The notes: a model not told the origin generated them from the sequence alone. Positions 44,219 to 53,577 are shown, counted from the stretch's first letter. The stretch is 64,000 bases of DNA from Amycolatopsis sp. EV170708-02-1 (GCF_022479115.1 NZ_CP092497.1:4092001-4156000); one strand, 5' to 3'. Numbers and translations: made by a program.

Positions 44219-44962
44219 ATGAGGTTCCGGGTACTGGGGAGTTTGGAGCTGAGCGGCCAGGCCGAAGGACCGGTCTGTGTCCGGCCGCACAAGCCGCGGA
44301 CTCTCCTGGCATTGTTGCTTCTGCATGCGGAACGCTGGGTGTCCAACGCGTTGATCGAGAACACGCTCTGGGAGGGACCGCCACCTAGATCCGCGCCGGG
44401 GAATATCAAGACCTACGTCTCGCAGTTGCGTCGGACACTGGCGGCGCTGGGGGACGTTCCCGGCAGGATCGTCAGCCGGGTCGGCGCATACCGGATCAGC
44501 GTGGAGCCGGGTGAACTCGACGTCTTCCGATTCGAGGAGTCGGTACGTCTGGGGCGGGAAGCACGGCATCGGTCCGCCGACGGCGAGGCCGTCGAGCATT
44601 TCCGGGCGGCGCTGGGGTTATGGCGCGGCGAGCCGTATGAGGATCTGCCGCTGTCCCTCAGGCGTCCCGTGACGGCTCGTTTGGAAGAGCTGCGCTGGGC
44701 TGCCCGCGAGGAACTGATCGATGTACGGCTGGTGCTGGGGCAGCACCATACGGTCGTCCCGGACCTTCGTGCGCTGACGATCGAACACCCGACGCGGGAA
44801 CGGCTGTGGTGCTTCCTCCTTCTTGCTCTGCACCGCTCCGGACGCCGGGCTGACGCCTTGGACGCATACCAAGCGGCATACCGATCACTGGCGAGCGGGC
44901 TTGGCATCGAGCCCGGCGCCGAGCTGCGCCGGCTGCATCAGCAAATGCTCGCCGATACGTGA
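44219..44962 (+). CDS. SARP-family transcriptional activator
   Basis: 247 aa, the short SARP form. A winged-helix DNA-binding domain (MRFRVLGSLELSG..., KPRTLLALLLLHAERWVSNALIENTLWEG, IKTYVSQLRRTL) is followed by a BTAD (RLEELRWAAREELIDVRLVLGQH, LWCFLLLALHRSGRRADALDAYQ). It starts 3 bases after the NlpC-like gene, so it is co-transcribed with the PGA-like genes, and sits 114 bases upstream of the lasso precursor. It is a good candidate activator of the lasso operon. Confidence 0.9.
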   Translation: MRFRVLGSLELSGQAEGPVCVRPHKPRTLLALLLLHAERWVSNALIENTLWEGPPPRSAPGNIKTYVSQLRRTLAALGDVPGRIVSRVGAYRISVEPGELDVFRFEESVRLGREARHRSADGEAVEHFRAALGLWRGEPYEDLPLSLRRPVTARLEELRWAAREELIDVRLVLGQHHTVVPDLRALTIEHPTRERLWCFLLLALHRSGRRADALDAYQAAYRSLASGLGIEPGAELRRLHQQMLADT

Positions 44963-45076
44963 TCCGCTGTGCCGGGAATGTACCGGAAATAGTTAGCCTT
45001 CGGGCAGTATCGCATTCGTCGCGCCGGATGGTTCCGGTCGGCTGTCGCAATTCAATCGAAATGCAAGGGAGTAGCT

Positions 45077-45205
45077 GTGAAGGGTGTTTACGAGTCCCCG
45101 GCGCTGCAGGCCGCTGGGGCCTTCTCGAAGGTGACCGGATGCGGCAAGTGCGGCTGGGGCCGTGACCGTTTCTGCCGGCGCGGCCACCGCCACTGGTTCT
45201 GGTGA
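45077..45205 (+). CDS. Lasso peptide precursor (LasA), three-Cys cationic core
   Basis: 42 aa from GTG 45077 with AAGGGAG 5 bases upstream, immediately before the lasso cyclase gene. The leader MKGVYESPALQAAGAF... follows the actinobacterial lasso pattern YxxPxLxxxGxFxxxT exactly, with Thr at -2 relative to the predicted cut after SKVTG. The core then begins with ring residues CGKCGWGRD, placing Asp at position 9 for the macrolactam with Cys1. The tail is RFCRRGHRHWFW. Core length (21), Cys1, Asp9 and the aromatic end resemble class I siamycin-type peptides. Here, however, there are three Cys (1, 4, 12) and net charge is about +6. The gene is shorter than usual annotation cut-offs. Confidence 0.9.
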   Translation: MKGVYESPALQAAGAFSKVTGCGKCGWGRDRFCRRGHRHWFW

Positions 45206-45226
45206 GAGGCATAGGTATCTAGCCAG

Positions 45227-47068
45227 ATGATGGATTTCCCTGCCTTGGCGCCCGACACTTCATGGTTCGTCGTCATGCCGGATGCCGACGTGACAAGCAC
45301 GGTCACAAGGCTGTTACGCGCCCAGGGGCGGGCGTCCGTGTCTCACAACTCCGGCCGCCCCTGGCTGGTGGGCAAATGGAGTGACGACGAGATCGTGGTG
45401 GCCGAGGCGGGGAATTCGCGGGTGGCGGTGATCGGGCCTGCGTCCGTCACCGCCACCCGTCTCGCCGGTATCCTCGCGAGGACCGGCGATGTCACCGCTG
45501 TCAACGCGGTGCTGTCTTCGCTGCCCGGCAGTTATCACGTGATCGCGTACGTCAACGGCCGATCTCTGGTGCGGGGGACGGCGGCCGGTGTTCGCCAGGT
45601 CTTCCAGACCATGGTGGACGGGCAAGTGCTGGCCGCCGACCGCGCCGACGTGCTCGCCGGAGTGCTCGGTACCGAACTGGACCTCGAGGCGGTGGCACTG
45701 TCGCTTTTGGACCCGTTGCCGCCATATCCGCTGGACGATGTCCCCATGTGGAAGGGCGTCGAAGCCGTTCCACCGGATCGCTTCCTGTTGATCGACGAGG
45801 CCGGACGACCGGCGACCTTCCGGTGGTGGTCGCCGCCGGAGCCGGTGGTGCCGCTCGCGGACGGCGCACGCGCGCTTCGCCTCGCACTCACCAACGCGGT
45901 CGCGGTCAGGACTTCCGCCGGGGGCAAGGTGAGCTGCGACCTTTCCGGCGGGCTCGACTCGACCTCGATGTGCTTTCTCGCGGTGGACAGTCCTGCTGAA
46001 CTGATCGCCTACACCACGGTCGGTCTGGACCCGGCTGACGATGACGTGCCGTGGGCTATGCGGGCGATCTCCGCCTTGCCCGGGGTGGGGCACGAGATCT
46101 TGCCCCGAAACGAACTTCCCTTGGTTTACCAGGGCATCGCCACCGCGGACGACTGCCTGGACCGGCCCTTCATCGGGCAGATAGACCGGGCTCAGATACT
46201 GACGGCCTTCGAACGGATGGCCGCGCTGGGATCGCGGGTCCACCTCACCGGCTTCGGGGGCGACGAGGTCCTGGAAGGTGATCTGAACTATCTGCGCTCG
46301 CTGATTCGCAAGGCGCCGTGGATCGCGTTGTCCCGGCTGCGGGCATACCACGCCCAGGGGCGTTGGCCGCTCATGAACGTCGCGTGGCAGCTGCTTCGAC
46401 CACGTTCGTACGGCTCTTGGTGGGCAGGCACTGCGGGACGGATCACCGATCCGCGACAGGCGCTGCGGTCTCCGAGGTTCGACTGGGACGAGCCACCACG
46501 GTTGCCGCCGTGGGTCAGTCCCGACTGCGTCGATCTTGTCCGCCGGATGCTTCGGGCGAAGCGAGAATCCGTACGCCCGCTGGCAGGTGACCCCAGCAAG
46601 CACGCCGATCTCCTCGCGATCCGATCGAGCGCGCGGATCGCTCGATCGTTCGGGCAGTTGGTGGGACCGACCGGTGTGCCGTTCGCTACGCCCTTTCTCG
46701 ACGACCAGGTCGTCGAGGCGTGCTTGGCGGTCCGCGCGCATGAGCGGTCCACGCCCTGGGAGTACAAACCGCTGATCAAGGAAGCCATGCGGGGGATCGT
46801 CCCAGCGGCTTCGCTCGAACGTACGACCAAGGCGGAGAGTTCCGCTGAGGAGGAGGCAGGGTTGCGTGCCAACCATCTTGACCTGATGGCGTTGTGTGAG
46901 GACTCCCGGCTCGCCGATCTGGGACTCGTCGAAGCTGACCAGTTGCGGGCAGCCAGCCATTATTCGCCTTCGCTCACCCGGCCGCACGAGTCGCTTCAAC
47001 AGACTTTCACTGCCGAGGCCTGGCTTCGACGACTCAAAGTGTCAGTACAGGCAGGACCGCGATCGTGA
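45227..47068 (+). CDS. Lasso cyclase, asparagine synthetase-like (LasC)
   Basis: 613 aa. The N-terminal part (about 1-200) is a glutaminase-like fold without the catalytic Cys2. The synthetase domain has the PP-loop CDLSGGLDSTSM (about 243) and GFGGDEVLEGD (about 345). It activates the Asp9 side chain as acyl-AMP and closes the ring on the peptide N-terminus. It starts 21 bases after the precursor gene; ATG 45227 or 45230 could be used. It overlaps the next gene by 4 bases. Length and motifs are those of actinobacterial lasso C proteins. Confidence 0.93.
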   Translation: MMDFPALAPDTSWFVVMPDADVTSTVTRLLRAQGRASVSHNSGRPWLVGKWSDDEIVVAEAGNSRVAVIGPASVTATRLAGILARTGDVTAVNAVLSSLPGSYHVIAYVNGRSLVRGTAAGVRQVFQTMVDGQVLAADRADVLAGVLGTELDLEAVALSLLDPLPPYPLDDVPMWKGVEAVPPDRFLLIDEAGRPATFRWWSPPEPVVPLADGARALRLALTNAVAVRTSAGGKVSCDLSGGLDSTSMCFLAVDSPAELIAYTTVGLDPADDDVPWAMRAISALPGVGHEILPRNELPLVYQGIATADDCLDRPFIGQIDRAQILTAFERMAALGSRVHLTGFGGDEVLEGDLNYLRSLIRKAPWIALSRLRAYHAQGRWPLMNVAWQLLRPRSYGSWWAGTAGRITDPRQALRSPRFDWDEPPRLPPWVSPDCVDLVRRMLRAKRESVRPLAGDPSKHADLLAIRSSARIARSFGQLVGPTGVPFATPFLDDQVVEACLAVRAHERSTPWEYKPLIKEAMRGIVPAASLERTTKAESSAEEEAGLRANHLDLMALCEDSRLADLGLVEADQLRAASHYSPSLTRPHESLQQTFTAEAWLRRLKVSVQAGPRS

Positions 47069-47319
47069 AGCTGGCCAAGAACGTCGTCTTCTGTGAAACC
47101 GACTACGGTGCCGTGCTGCTGGACGAACAGAGTGGCCGGTATTGGACACTCAACCCGACCGGCGCCTTGGCCATGGGTGTGCTGCTCGATGGCAAGGACC
47201 AGGGCGAAGCGGTCGACGCGGTGGTCGAGCTTTATCCGGCGCAACGCGACACCGTTTCCACCGGCGTGAGCAACCTTCTGGATCAGCTCCACGACGCCGG
47301 CCTTCTGGAGGAGAAATGA
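47065..47319 (+). CDS. PqqD-like RiPP recognition element (LasB1)
   Basis: 84 aa from GTG 47065 (GTGA overlap with the cyclase). It shows the PqqD fold: VVFCETDYGAVLLDEQSGRYWTLNPTGALAMGVLLDG, then a helical C-terminus (VSTGVSNLLDQLHDAGLLEE). This stand-alone RRE binds the YxxPxL part of the leader and presents the precursor to the B2 protease. The split B1/B2 arrangement is usual in Actinobacteria. Confidence 0.93.
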   Translation: MKLAKNVVFCETDYGAVLLDEQSGRYWTLNPTGALAMGVLLDGKDQGEAVDAVVELYPAQRDTVSTGVSNLLDQLHDAGLLEEK

Positions 47320-47744
47320 CCACACCGATGACCTTGCCCCGGTATGGCGAGGGAATCCCTTTGCCGCGGCGGCTGCTGGCGCGGGCAGCCGTCGCGCTCG
47401 CCCGGCTGCTCGCCTTGTTGCCACCCGCGCGGATCCGGGCGGTACTCGTCAACGTCCGCAGGGGAGCTCGTCCGGCGGGCCTCGGCCAGGCGTCGGCCGC
47501 ACGTGACGCGATCACGACGGTGAGCCTCGTGTGCCGGGGCGCGCAGGGGTGTGTTCCCCGATCCATCGCCACCGCGTTGCTCTGCCGTGCCTGGGGTGTG
47601 TGGCCGACTTGGTGTGTGGGCGCTCGGAAGGTCGGCCCGTTCGCCGCGCACGCGTGGATCGAGGTGGACGGCGTCCTCGTCGGGGAAGAGTTCTCCGACG
47701 ACTATTTCCGGCGCCTGATGACCGTTGCCCCGGTGGCCTCGTGA
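47316..47744 (+). CDS. Lasso leader peptidase, transglutaminase-like (LasB2)
   Basis: 142 aa. The catalytic triad is recognisable: Cys in [18 protein letters not shown], His in [11 protein letters not shown] and Asp in the same strand. It belongs to the transglutaminase-like B2 family that removes the lasso leader. It overlaps B1 (ATGA at 47316) and the transporter gene (GTGA at 47741), so the whole set is one operon. Confidence 0.93.
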   Translation: MTTPMTLPRYGEGIPLPRRLLARAAVALARLLALLPPARIRAVLVNVRRGARPAGLGQASAARDAITTVSLVCRGAQGCVPRSIATALLCRAWGVWPTWCVGARKVGPFAAHAWIEVDGVLVGEEFSDDYFRRLMTVAPVAS

Positions 47745-49570
47745 ACGAGGAGAACCGGAGTACCGACCCGGCCGGCGATGGTTCGCTGACTCGCTTGCCT
47801 CAGTTGTGGGGATTGCTGCGCGGTCACGGGCCGCAGGTCTTCGTCGCCACCCTGCTGACCCTGCTGGGCACGCTCGTCGGGCTGGTCCAGCCGGTGCTGG
47901 TGAAACAGGTGATCGACGCCGCGCAGACCGGCGCGGTCGCGAGCTGGCTGGTGGTCGCGCTTCTCGCGGTGTTCGTCACCCAGGCCGCCGTCGACGCCGT
48001 CGGCCGGTTTCTGCTGGACCGTACGAGCGAAGGGATCCTGCTCGGTCTCAGGTTGCGACTGACGGCCCAGTTGATGCGTTTGCATATGCGGGTCTGCGAC
48101 CGGCAGCGGATCGGTGACCTGATTTCCCGGGCGAACACCGACACGTCAATGGTGCGCGAGGCGGCGACGCACAGCTTTTCCGATATCGTCACGAATTCTC
48201 TCGGTGTCGCCGGCGCGGTCGTCCTGATGCTGTGGCTCGACCCCCAGCTGTTCCTGCTCGTGCTGGCCACCGTTGCCGTTGCCGGTGCCACCGTGTTCGC
48301 GGTCTTGGCACGCATTCGACGTGCCTCCAACGAGGCTCAGACCAGCGTCGGCGACATGACCGCGGCACTCGAGCGTGCGCTCAGCGCGATCCGGACGGTC
48401 CGTGCCTGCCAGGCCGAGCGGAGGGAGATCGAACGCGTCGGTACTCATGCCCGCGACGCCTATCGAGCCGGAGTGCGGCTGGCCAGGCTGGACTCGACGG
48501 TGGCGCCGGCCATCGAGCTCGCGGTCAACGGTTCGGTCCTGGTCGTCTTGCTCATCGGCGGGCTCCGGGTCGCGAGTGGTACGACGTCGCTGGGTGATCT
48601 CGTCGCGTTCCTGCTCTATGTCACCTATCTGGTGATGCCGCTGTCGTCACTGTTCAACGCCTTTTCCACGGCACAGCGGGGCCTGGGGGCGCTGGATCGC
48701 GTGAACGAGGTTTTCGCGATGCCACGGGAGAAGGACCGAGCACTGACGAGTGGTCAGGCGGTGTCACCTCGAGGAGTGCTCGAGCCCCCGGTAGTGGAGT
48801 TTCGCGACGTCTGGTTCGGCTATGGTGACCGCCCTGTCCTGAAAGGACTTTCTTTCGCCCTGCCCAGCCGTGGTCATGTCGCGCTGGTCGGCAGGTCCGG
48901 GGCTGGCAAGTCAACGGTGCTGGAGCTCATCGAACGCTTTTACGATCCGGACCGTGGACAGATCGAGCTCGACGGGCGCCCGGCGAGTTCGATGACCCGG
49001 GCGGACGCCCGCACCCTGGTGAATCTTGTGGAGCAGCAGGCACCGGTGCTGCATGGGACACTCCGCGACAACATCACCTACGCCGTGCCTGAAGCGACGG
49101 AGGACGAGGTGCTGTGGGTCGTCAACGAGGCATGTCTCACCGAACTGGTGGCACGGCTGCCTGCTGGTCTCGATACCGAGGTCGGTGACCACGGCACGCT
49201 CCTGTCTGGCGGGGAACGGCAGCGCATCGCGATTGCCAGGGCTCTGCTCGCCCGCCCGGCGTTGCTGTTGCTGGACGAGCCGACCTCCCAGCTCGACATG
49301 CTCAACGAGCGCGCTCTCACCGACACGATGCGGGAGGTTTCCACGCACCGTGCGCTTCTGGTGATCGCGCACCGGATGTCCACCGTACGTGCGGCGGATC
49401 AGATCATTGTGCTCGATGAGGGCCGGGTGGAGGCAGTCGGCTCTCATACGGACTTGCTCCAGACGAGCACGCTCTACCGGCGGCTCCTCTCCGCCGGCCC
49501 GGATCCTGAGGCTGACACCCTGGCAGGGGAGCCTGGGAACGACTCGCTTGTTCCGGAACGCCGAGTTTGA
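47741..49570 (+). CDS. ABC transporter, permease-ATPase fusion (LasD)
   Basis: 609 aa half-transporter of the ABCB type. Six-helix domain at about 30-320, then the ATPase: Walker [18 protein letters not shown] (about 385), Q-loop, signature [17 protein letters not shown] (about 487), Walker B ALLLLDEP and H-loop VIAHRMS. It exports the mature lasso peptide and may give self-protection. No C39 peptidase domain is present, as expected since B2 does the cleavage. GTG 47741 is fixed by overlap with the B2 stop. Confidence 0.93.
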   Translation: MNEENRSTDPAGDGSLTRLPQLWGLLRGHGPQVFVATLLTLLGTLVGLVQPVLVKQVIDAAQTGAVASWLVVALLAVFVTQAAVDAVGRFLLDRTSEGILLGLRLRLTAQLMRLHMRVCDRQRIGDLISRANTDTSMVREAATHSFSDIVTNSLGVAGAVVLMLWLDPQLFLLVLATVAVAGATVFAVLARIRRASNEAQTSVGDMTAALERALSAIRTVRACQAERREIERVGTHARDAYRAGVRLARLDSTVAPAIELAVNGSVLVVLLIGGLRVASGTTSLGDLVAFLLYVTYLVMPLSSLFNAFSTAQRGLGALDRVNEVFAMPREKDRALTSGQAVSPRGVLEPPVVEFRDVWFGYGDRPVLKGLSFALPSRGHVALVGRSGAGKSTVLELIERFYDPDRGQIELDGRPASSMTRADARTLVNLVEQQAPVLHGTLRDNITYAVPEATEDEVLWVVNEACLTELVARLPAGLDTEVGDHGTLLSGGERQRIAIARALLARPALLLLDEPTSQLDMLNERALTDTMREVSTHRALLVIAHRMSTVRAADQIIVLDEGRVEAVGSHTDLLQTSTLYRRLLSAGPDPEADTLAGEPGNDSLVPERRV

Positions 49571-49583
49571 ATCAAGCAGGACT

Positions 49584-52133
49584 GTGAGCGCCGAGATGCC
49601 CGAGACAACTGAACTTCCCACTGCGGCCACGTGTACGACAACGGTCATCGCCGGCGGGTTTCCGGCCCGTCAGACGGACGATCCGCCCTGGGTGTTCGGC
49701 AATGTCCCGCCGCGCAATCCCCTTTTCACCGGTCGCGGCGAGCTCTTGAAGCAACTGGCCAAACGGCTGAACGGCGGTACCACGGCTGTGGTCCGGTCGG
49801 CGTTGCACGGCCTCGGCGGTATCGGCAAGACGCAGGTGGCCACGGAATACATCTACCGGCATCTCCAGGACTATGATCTTGTCTGGTGGATCGACGCCGC
49901 GCTCACGACGCAGATCCGCGCCAGTCTGACGGAACTCGCCGGTGTCCTCGGCATCGCTTCCGAGGTGAATACCGCAGTGCCCGAGGTGATCGAGGCACTC
50001 CGGACCGGGCAGCCGTTCCGCCGCTGGCTCCTGGTATTTGATGCTGCGGAGAGCCCGGAGGCGGTGTTGCCGTTCTTCCCGCGCAATGGTCCCGGTGAAA
50101 TCCTGATCACTTCGCGGAACTCCGACTGGGTGGGTATCGCGCGTCCGCTGGAACTCGCGGTGTTCAAACGTGAGGAAAGCGTCGAGCTGCTCGGCCGCCG
50201 CGGTCCGGAGATCGACCCGGCCGACGCCGAGGAACTCGCCGAGAAGCTCGGTGATCTGCCTTTGGCCGTGGAGCAGGCGGCGGCCTGGCGCGCGGTGACG
50301 GGGATGCCGGTGCAGGAGTATCTGCGTCTGTTCGACGAGTCGGTCGACGAAGTACTCGACACCGTCGCCGCCGCGTGGAACGTTTCGTTCGAGGAATTGA
50401 AGACCCGTAACCCGGCGGCTCATCAGATCCTGCACATCTGTGCCTTCTTCTCGCCGGAACCGATCTCGCGTGACCTGCTGACCGGGGTCAACCGGGTGTC
50501 GATCTCGCCCGAGCTCGACGCGGCGCTGCGTGATCCGATCAAGCTGGCCCGCGCCATCCGTGACATCAACCGTTATGGCCTGGCCAAGATCGACCACGGG
50601 AACAACACCCTCCAGCTGCATCGGCTGGTGCAGCTGGTGCTGCGCAACCGGGTGATGGCCCGGCAGGTGCACGCGCGGATGCAGCACGGCGCCCACCAGC
50701 TGCTCGCCGCGCTCGACCCCAACGACCCCGAGTCCAGCAGGCACTGGTCGCGCTACCGCGAACTGCTGCCGCACGCCTACGCGGCGAACGTCCTGGACTG
50801 CGACAACGACTGGCCGCGTCAGCTCTACATCAACCTGATGCGCTACCTGTTCGAGTACGGCGATCACGAAGAAGCGGCGCGGCTCGGCCTCGAAGCGCGC
50901 AAGCGCTTCACCGAGACCCTCGGCCCCACCCATCCGCAGACACTCGAAGTCTCGTCGCGGCTCGGGCTCTACCTGTGGGCGGTCGGCCGGTACGACGAAG
51001 CCGCGGAGCTCAACCAGCGCACTCTCGCACTGCGCATGCAGATGTCCAGCGAGGAGAACGAGGAGACCTTCGCGCTTCAGCGGAACATCACGATCGATCT
51101 CCGGGCCCAGGGTGATTTCGCGGGAGCGACCAAGCTGAGCGAAGAGATCTTCCACAAGGCCAAGCGGATGTTCGGCGACGACGACCCGGAGACGCTCTAC
51201 GCCGCGTTCCAGCACGGGATCAGCCTCCGGTTGGCCGGCGCCTACCGGGAGGCGCTGGAGCTGGATCAGGACACTCTCCGGCGGCGGATCGAGGTCCTCG
51301 GCCGCGATCATGTCCGCACCTTCAGCGTCAACAGCTCGAGGAACGTGGACTTGCGCGAGGCGGGTGAGTACGGCCAGGCCCGGATCCAGCAAGAGCGGCT
51401 CACGGAGAGCTTCATCGCCCGTTTCGGTCCGGACCAGCTGGACTCGGCGGGTAACTCGCTCCTGCTCGCGATGGCCAGGAGGAAGGACGGTGACCACCCG
51501 GGGGCGCTCGGCCTGTCCACGGAGGTCCTCAAACGGTTCCGGCTCGCTTATGGCGATGACCACGGCACGACGATGGCCTCCGCGCTGGCTCATTCGATCG
51601 ATCTTCGCCACTCGGGTGATCTGGCCGCGGCTAGGAAGCTCGGCGAAGAGACGTTCGAGCGGTACCGGCGTGGTCTCGGCGAACATCACCCGCATACCCT
51701 CGTGGCCAACGTGAACCTGGCGGTGACCCTCCGGCTGATGGGCGACCCGGCGGCCGCGCGCGTCCTCGACGAACGTGCCCTCGAGCAGTTCCGTGCCACC
51801 ATCGGCCCGGACCATCCCTACGCCATCATCGCCGCGATCAACCTGGCGAGTGACCTGGCGGCGGTGGGCGAGCTCGACCGGACGGTCGAGCTGGGGCGAG
51901 ACGCGATCGAGCGCGGCACGCAGGTACTCGGCGAGGACCACCCCACGGTCCTGGCGGCATCGTTCAACCTGGGACTGGATCTGGCCGCGCTCGGCCGGAC
52001 GGAGGAGGCCGCGCCGTTCCGCGACCCGATCCTGGCGCGGTACCGCCGGATCCTGGGTGAGGCCCACCCCGGAACACAGGCGGCCGGCCGCGGTATCCGT
52101 GCCAACTGCGACATCGACCAGATCCCGATGTGA
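49584..52133 (+). CDS. NB-ARC/STAND ATPase with TPR repeats
   Basis: About 849 aa. VFGNVPPRNPLFTGRGELLKQL leads into a P-loop (ALHGLGGIGKTQVATEYIYRH, about 75), DLVWWIDA and WLLVFDAAESPE (Walker B-like). From about 430 to the end there are tandem tetratricopeptide repeats of the TPR_12 kind with recurring LGEDHP/TLxAxxNLA units. The beginning resembles TPR proteins of the FxSxx-COOH peptide system, but no FxsA or FxsB partner is present here. It starts 13 bases after the lasso transporter, so it may be co-transcribed. GTG 49584 is preferred; ATG 49596 is possible. A role in regulation or defence is inference. Confidence 0.82.
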   Translation: MSAEMPETTELPTAATCTTTVIAGGFPARQTDDPPWVFGNVPPRNPLFTGRGELLKQLAKRLNGGTTAVVRSALHGLGGIGKTQVATEYIYRHLQDYDLVWWIDAALTTQIRASLTELAGVLGIASEVNTAVPEVIEALRTGQPFRRWLLVFDAAESPEAVLPFFPRNGPGEILITSRNSDWVGIARPLELAVFKREESVELLGRRGPEIDPADAEELAEKLGDLPLAVEQAAAWRAVTGMPVQEYLRLFDESVDEVLDTVAAAWNVSFEELKTRNPAAHQILHICAFFSPEPISRDLLTGVNRVSISPELDAALRDPIKLARAIRDINRYGLAKIDHGNNTLQLHRLVQLVLRNRVMARQVHARMQHGAHQLLAALDPNDPESSRHWSRYRELLPHAYAANVLDCDNDWPRQLYINLMRYLFEYGDHEEAARLGLEARKRFTETLGPTHPQTLEVSSRLGLYLWAVGRYDEAAELNQRTLALRMQMSSEENEETFALQRNITIDLRAQGDFAGATKLSEEIFHKAKRMFGDDDPETLYAAFQHGISLRLAGAYREALELDQDTLRRRIEVLGRDHVRTFSVNSSRNVDLREAGEYGQARIQQERLTESFIARFGPDQLDSAGNSLLLAMARRKDGDHPGALGLSTEVLKRFRLAYGDDHGTTMASALAHSIDLRHSGDLAAARKLGEETFERYRRGLGEHHPHTLVANVNLAVTLRLMGDPAAARVLDERALEQFRATIGPDHPYAIIAAINLASDLAAVGELDRTVELGRDAIERGTQVLGEDHPTVLAASFNLGLDLAALGRTEEAAPFRDPILARYRRILGEAHPGTQAAGRGIRANCDIDQIPM

Positions 52134-52235
52134 GCGTGCCCGGGGCGGCCGGGTGTCACCGGCACAGCTCGACAACAGAGTCCCCTTGTGGGGTACAGAT
52201 GGTGACGTTGTCCGGGGATCGTGCCACGATTCACC

Positions 52236-52275
52236 GGGCGGCTCCACGTCCCTCCCCCTGTACGTGGAGCCGCCC
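52236..52275. terminator. Hairpin after the lasso/NB-ARC operon
   Basis: GGGCGGCTCCACGT at 52236-52249 pairs with ACGTGGAGCCGCCC at 52262-52275 over a 12-base loop. It is about 100 bases after the stop of the NB-ARC gene. Confidence 0.7.
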
Positions 52276-52279
52276 CTAA

Positions 52280-52679
52280 ATGCTGCGATATACCTTCGCC
52301 AGAGCCACGTTCAACGGGGACGGAGGCACTCTGGCCGACAACAACGGCGAAACCTGGCTGTCCACTATGGACCAGAGAGGCGGATGGGCATACCCCGCTA
52401 TTCCGCAGGTACCGTGCTCGCGACCTTGGCGTACAGGTGCCGACTGGGGTACCGGCCCTGTCGTCTCCACATCGGCTGCCGATCACCTTGGCCAAGCCTC
52501 GCGCAGGTGTTGCGTCCCGTGCGATCGTGACCTTCGACGAGGCCATCGAGCGATTCACAGCGCCGGCGCCAGACTGGTGCTGGTTGCCGCTGCTGTGGTT
52601 CGGGAGGCTCGCAGCTATCGGACGGGCTGGAGCGGGCACTGAAACGAGGATATGGCTGCATCGGGAGCTATGGCGGTGA
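52280..52679 (+). pseudogene. Frameshifted remnant of a hypothetical gene
   Basis: Two frames carry protein-like sequence in order. The first has YTFARATFNGDGGTLADNNGETW and GGWAYPAIPQVPCSRPW. The second continues GVQVPTGVPALSSPHRLPIT, RAIVTFDEAIERF and WLPLLWFGRLAAIGRAGAG, stopping at 52679. The break is near 52400-52450. The family name is not known to me. It is the first of several decayed genes in the 52-63 kb zone. Confidence 0.5.
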
Positions 52680-52735
52680 GCGACCATCTTGTGCGGAAAC
52701 CTGAGGGGCAGTCTTCGGGCGGAACCGACGGTCGC

Positions 52736-52992
52736 ATCACCCCGGAGCCCGTCTGGCGCAAGACCTGCGGCACCCTCTAGCGCTTCGACAGCCGCGAGCC
52801 TTCCGTTGTCTTAGCGGAGGGGTTCCTCCCCGGAGACGTCGTCAACGGCCAATACGACATCGACAAGTGCCTTCTTGTAATCAGTCCTCCCTGTACGTCG
52901 ACAAAATCACCAAGACGGGGATCATGAACGATTGCAAGGACGACCCGCATTACAACCCTGCCACCAGGGGGCTGGACGAGGGGCGCCGTTGA
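52736..52992 (+). pseudogene. Remnant of an ADP-ribosyltransferase-like toxin gene
   Basis: Reading through a TAG stop, the frame gives VWRKTCGTL, stop, RFDSREPSVVLAEGFLPGDV and VNGQYDIDK. After a one-base shift it continues NQSSLYVDKITKTGIMND and CKDDPHYNPATRG to a stop at 52992. The order of an RFDSR motif, a GF segment and an S-S/T motif before a K-T-G resembles pierisin/scabin-like mono-ADP-ribosyltransferases of Actinobacteria. Arg in RFDSR would be the NAD-binding residue. The gene is broken and truncated. Confidence 0.5.
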
Positions 52993-53005
52993 ACATTCAT
53001 CGGGT

Positions 53006-53434
53006 GTGTCGCCGCTGGTGCGGACGACCGCCGGGTCCTACCGTTGCCGGGTGGGACGACGGAATGCTGGCGGGTTGTGGCTGGTGAGCGGCCCGGCGCA
53101 GGCGGCCCCGGAGCAGCGGTGGTGTCCGAGTTGTGGATGCCGGTTGCGGGCGTCTGCGCGGCGGGACGCGGTGTACTGCGGCACGAAGTGCCGGGCCTTG
53201 CACTGGAGATGGGTGGCCACGAGCAGGATAAAGGTGGCCGCGATCAGGGCCGCGTCGGAGTCCGGTCGGGCGCGGTGCCCGGAGTGCGGGACGGAGTGGT
53301 CGCCAGGGGTGGAGCACCGGCGGTCGGCGACGTATTGCTCGCCGCGGTGCCGGACGAGGGCATACCGGCAGCGGCTAGCCGTTCGTTCTACCGTCACCGT
53401 GACGGCAGAACGAACGGCTCCCCGAAATCAGTGA
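53006..53434 (+). CDS. Double zinc-finger protein
   Basis: Up to 142 aa with two similar treble-clef-like fingers. The first is CPSCGCRLRASARRDAVYCGTKCRALHWR (about 41-69, split here only for description by its Cys pairs CPSCG and YCGTKC). The second is CPECGTEW...RRSATYCSPRCRTRAYRQR. The repeat implies internal duplication. The start is uncertain: GTG 53006, 53051 or 53084 all fit; only the part after residue 36 is conserved in character. It probably binds nucleic acid. It lies before the DUF6192/RacP-like genes. Confidence 0.65.
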   Translation: MSPLVRTTAGSYRCRVGRRNAGGLWLVSGPAQAAPEQRWCPSCGCRLRASARRDAVYCGTKCRALHWRWVATSRIKVAAIRAASESGRARCPECGTEWSPGVEHRRSATYCSPRCRTRAYRQRLAVRSTVTVTAERTAPRNQ

Positions 53435-53577
53435 AGATCGCGGATGACCTGCGGAAATAAGTCCCCGAATGGGGGTATCTCTCGCAGGCGATCCGGTTGG
53501 ACACTGACCGCTGCCACCGTGCCGGGTCCTCTCCGGCGAACCCCTCGCCGCGCCCGGGTAGCTAGGAAGTGATCACC

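Noticed and set aside
45077..45205. Core starting one residue earlier (GCGKCGWGRD, ring of 10)
   Set aside because: Thr would be at -1 and the ring would have 10 members. Known lasso rings have 7-9 and Thr at -2, so the Cys1 core is preferred.
45227..47068. Asparagine biosynthesis gene
   Set aside because: The glutaminase Cys2 is missing and the gene lies between a lasso precursor and B1/B2/D genes, so it is a lasso cyclase.
49572..52247. 891-codon minus-strand open frame opposite the NB-ARC/TPR gene
   Set aside because: Its length comes from codon bias of the sense gene; no recognisable domain or ribosome site.
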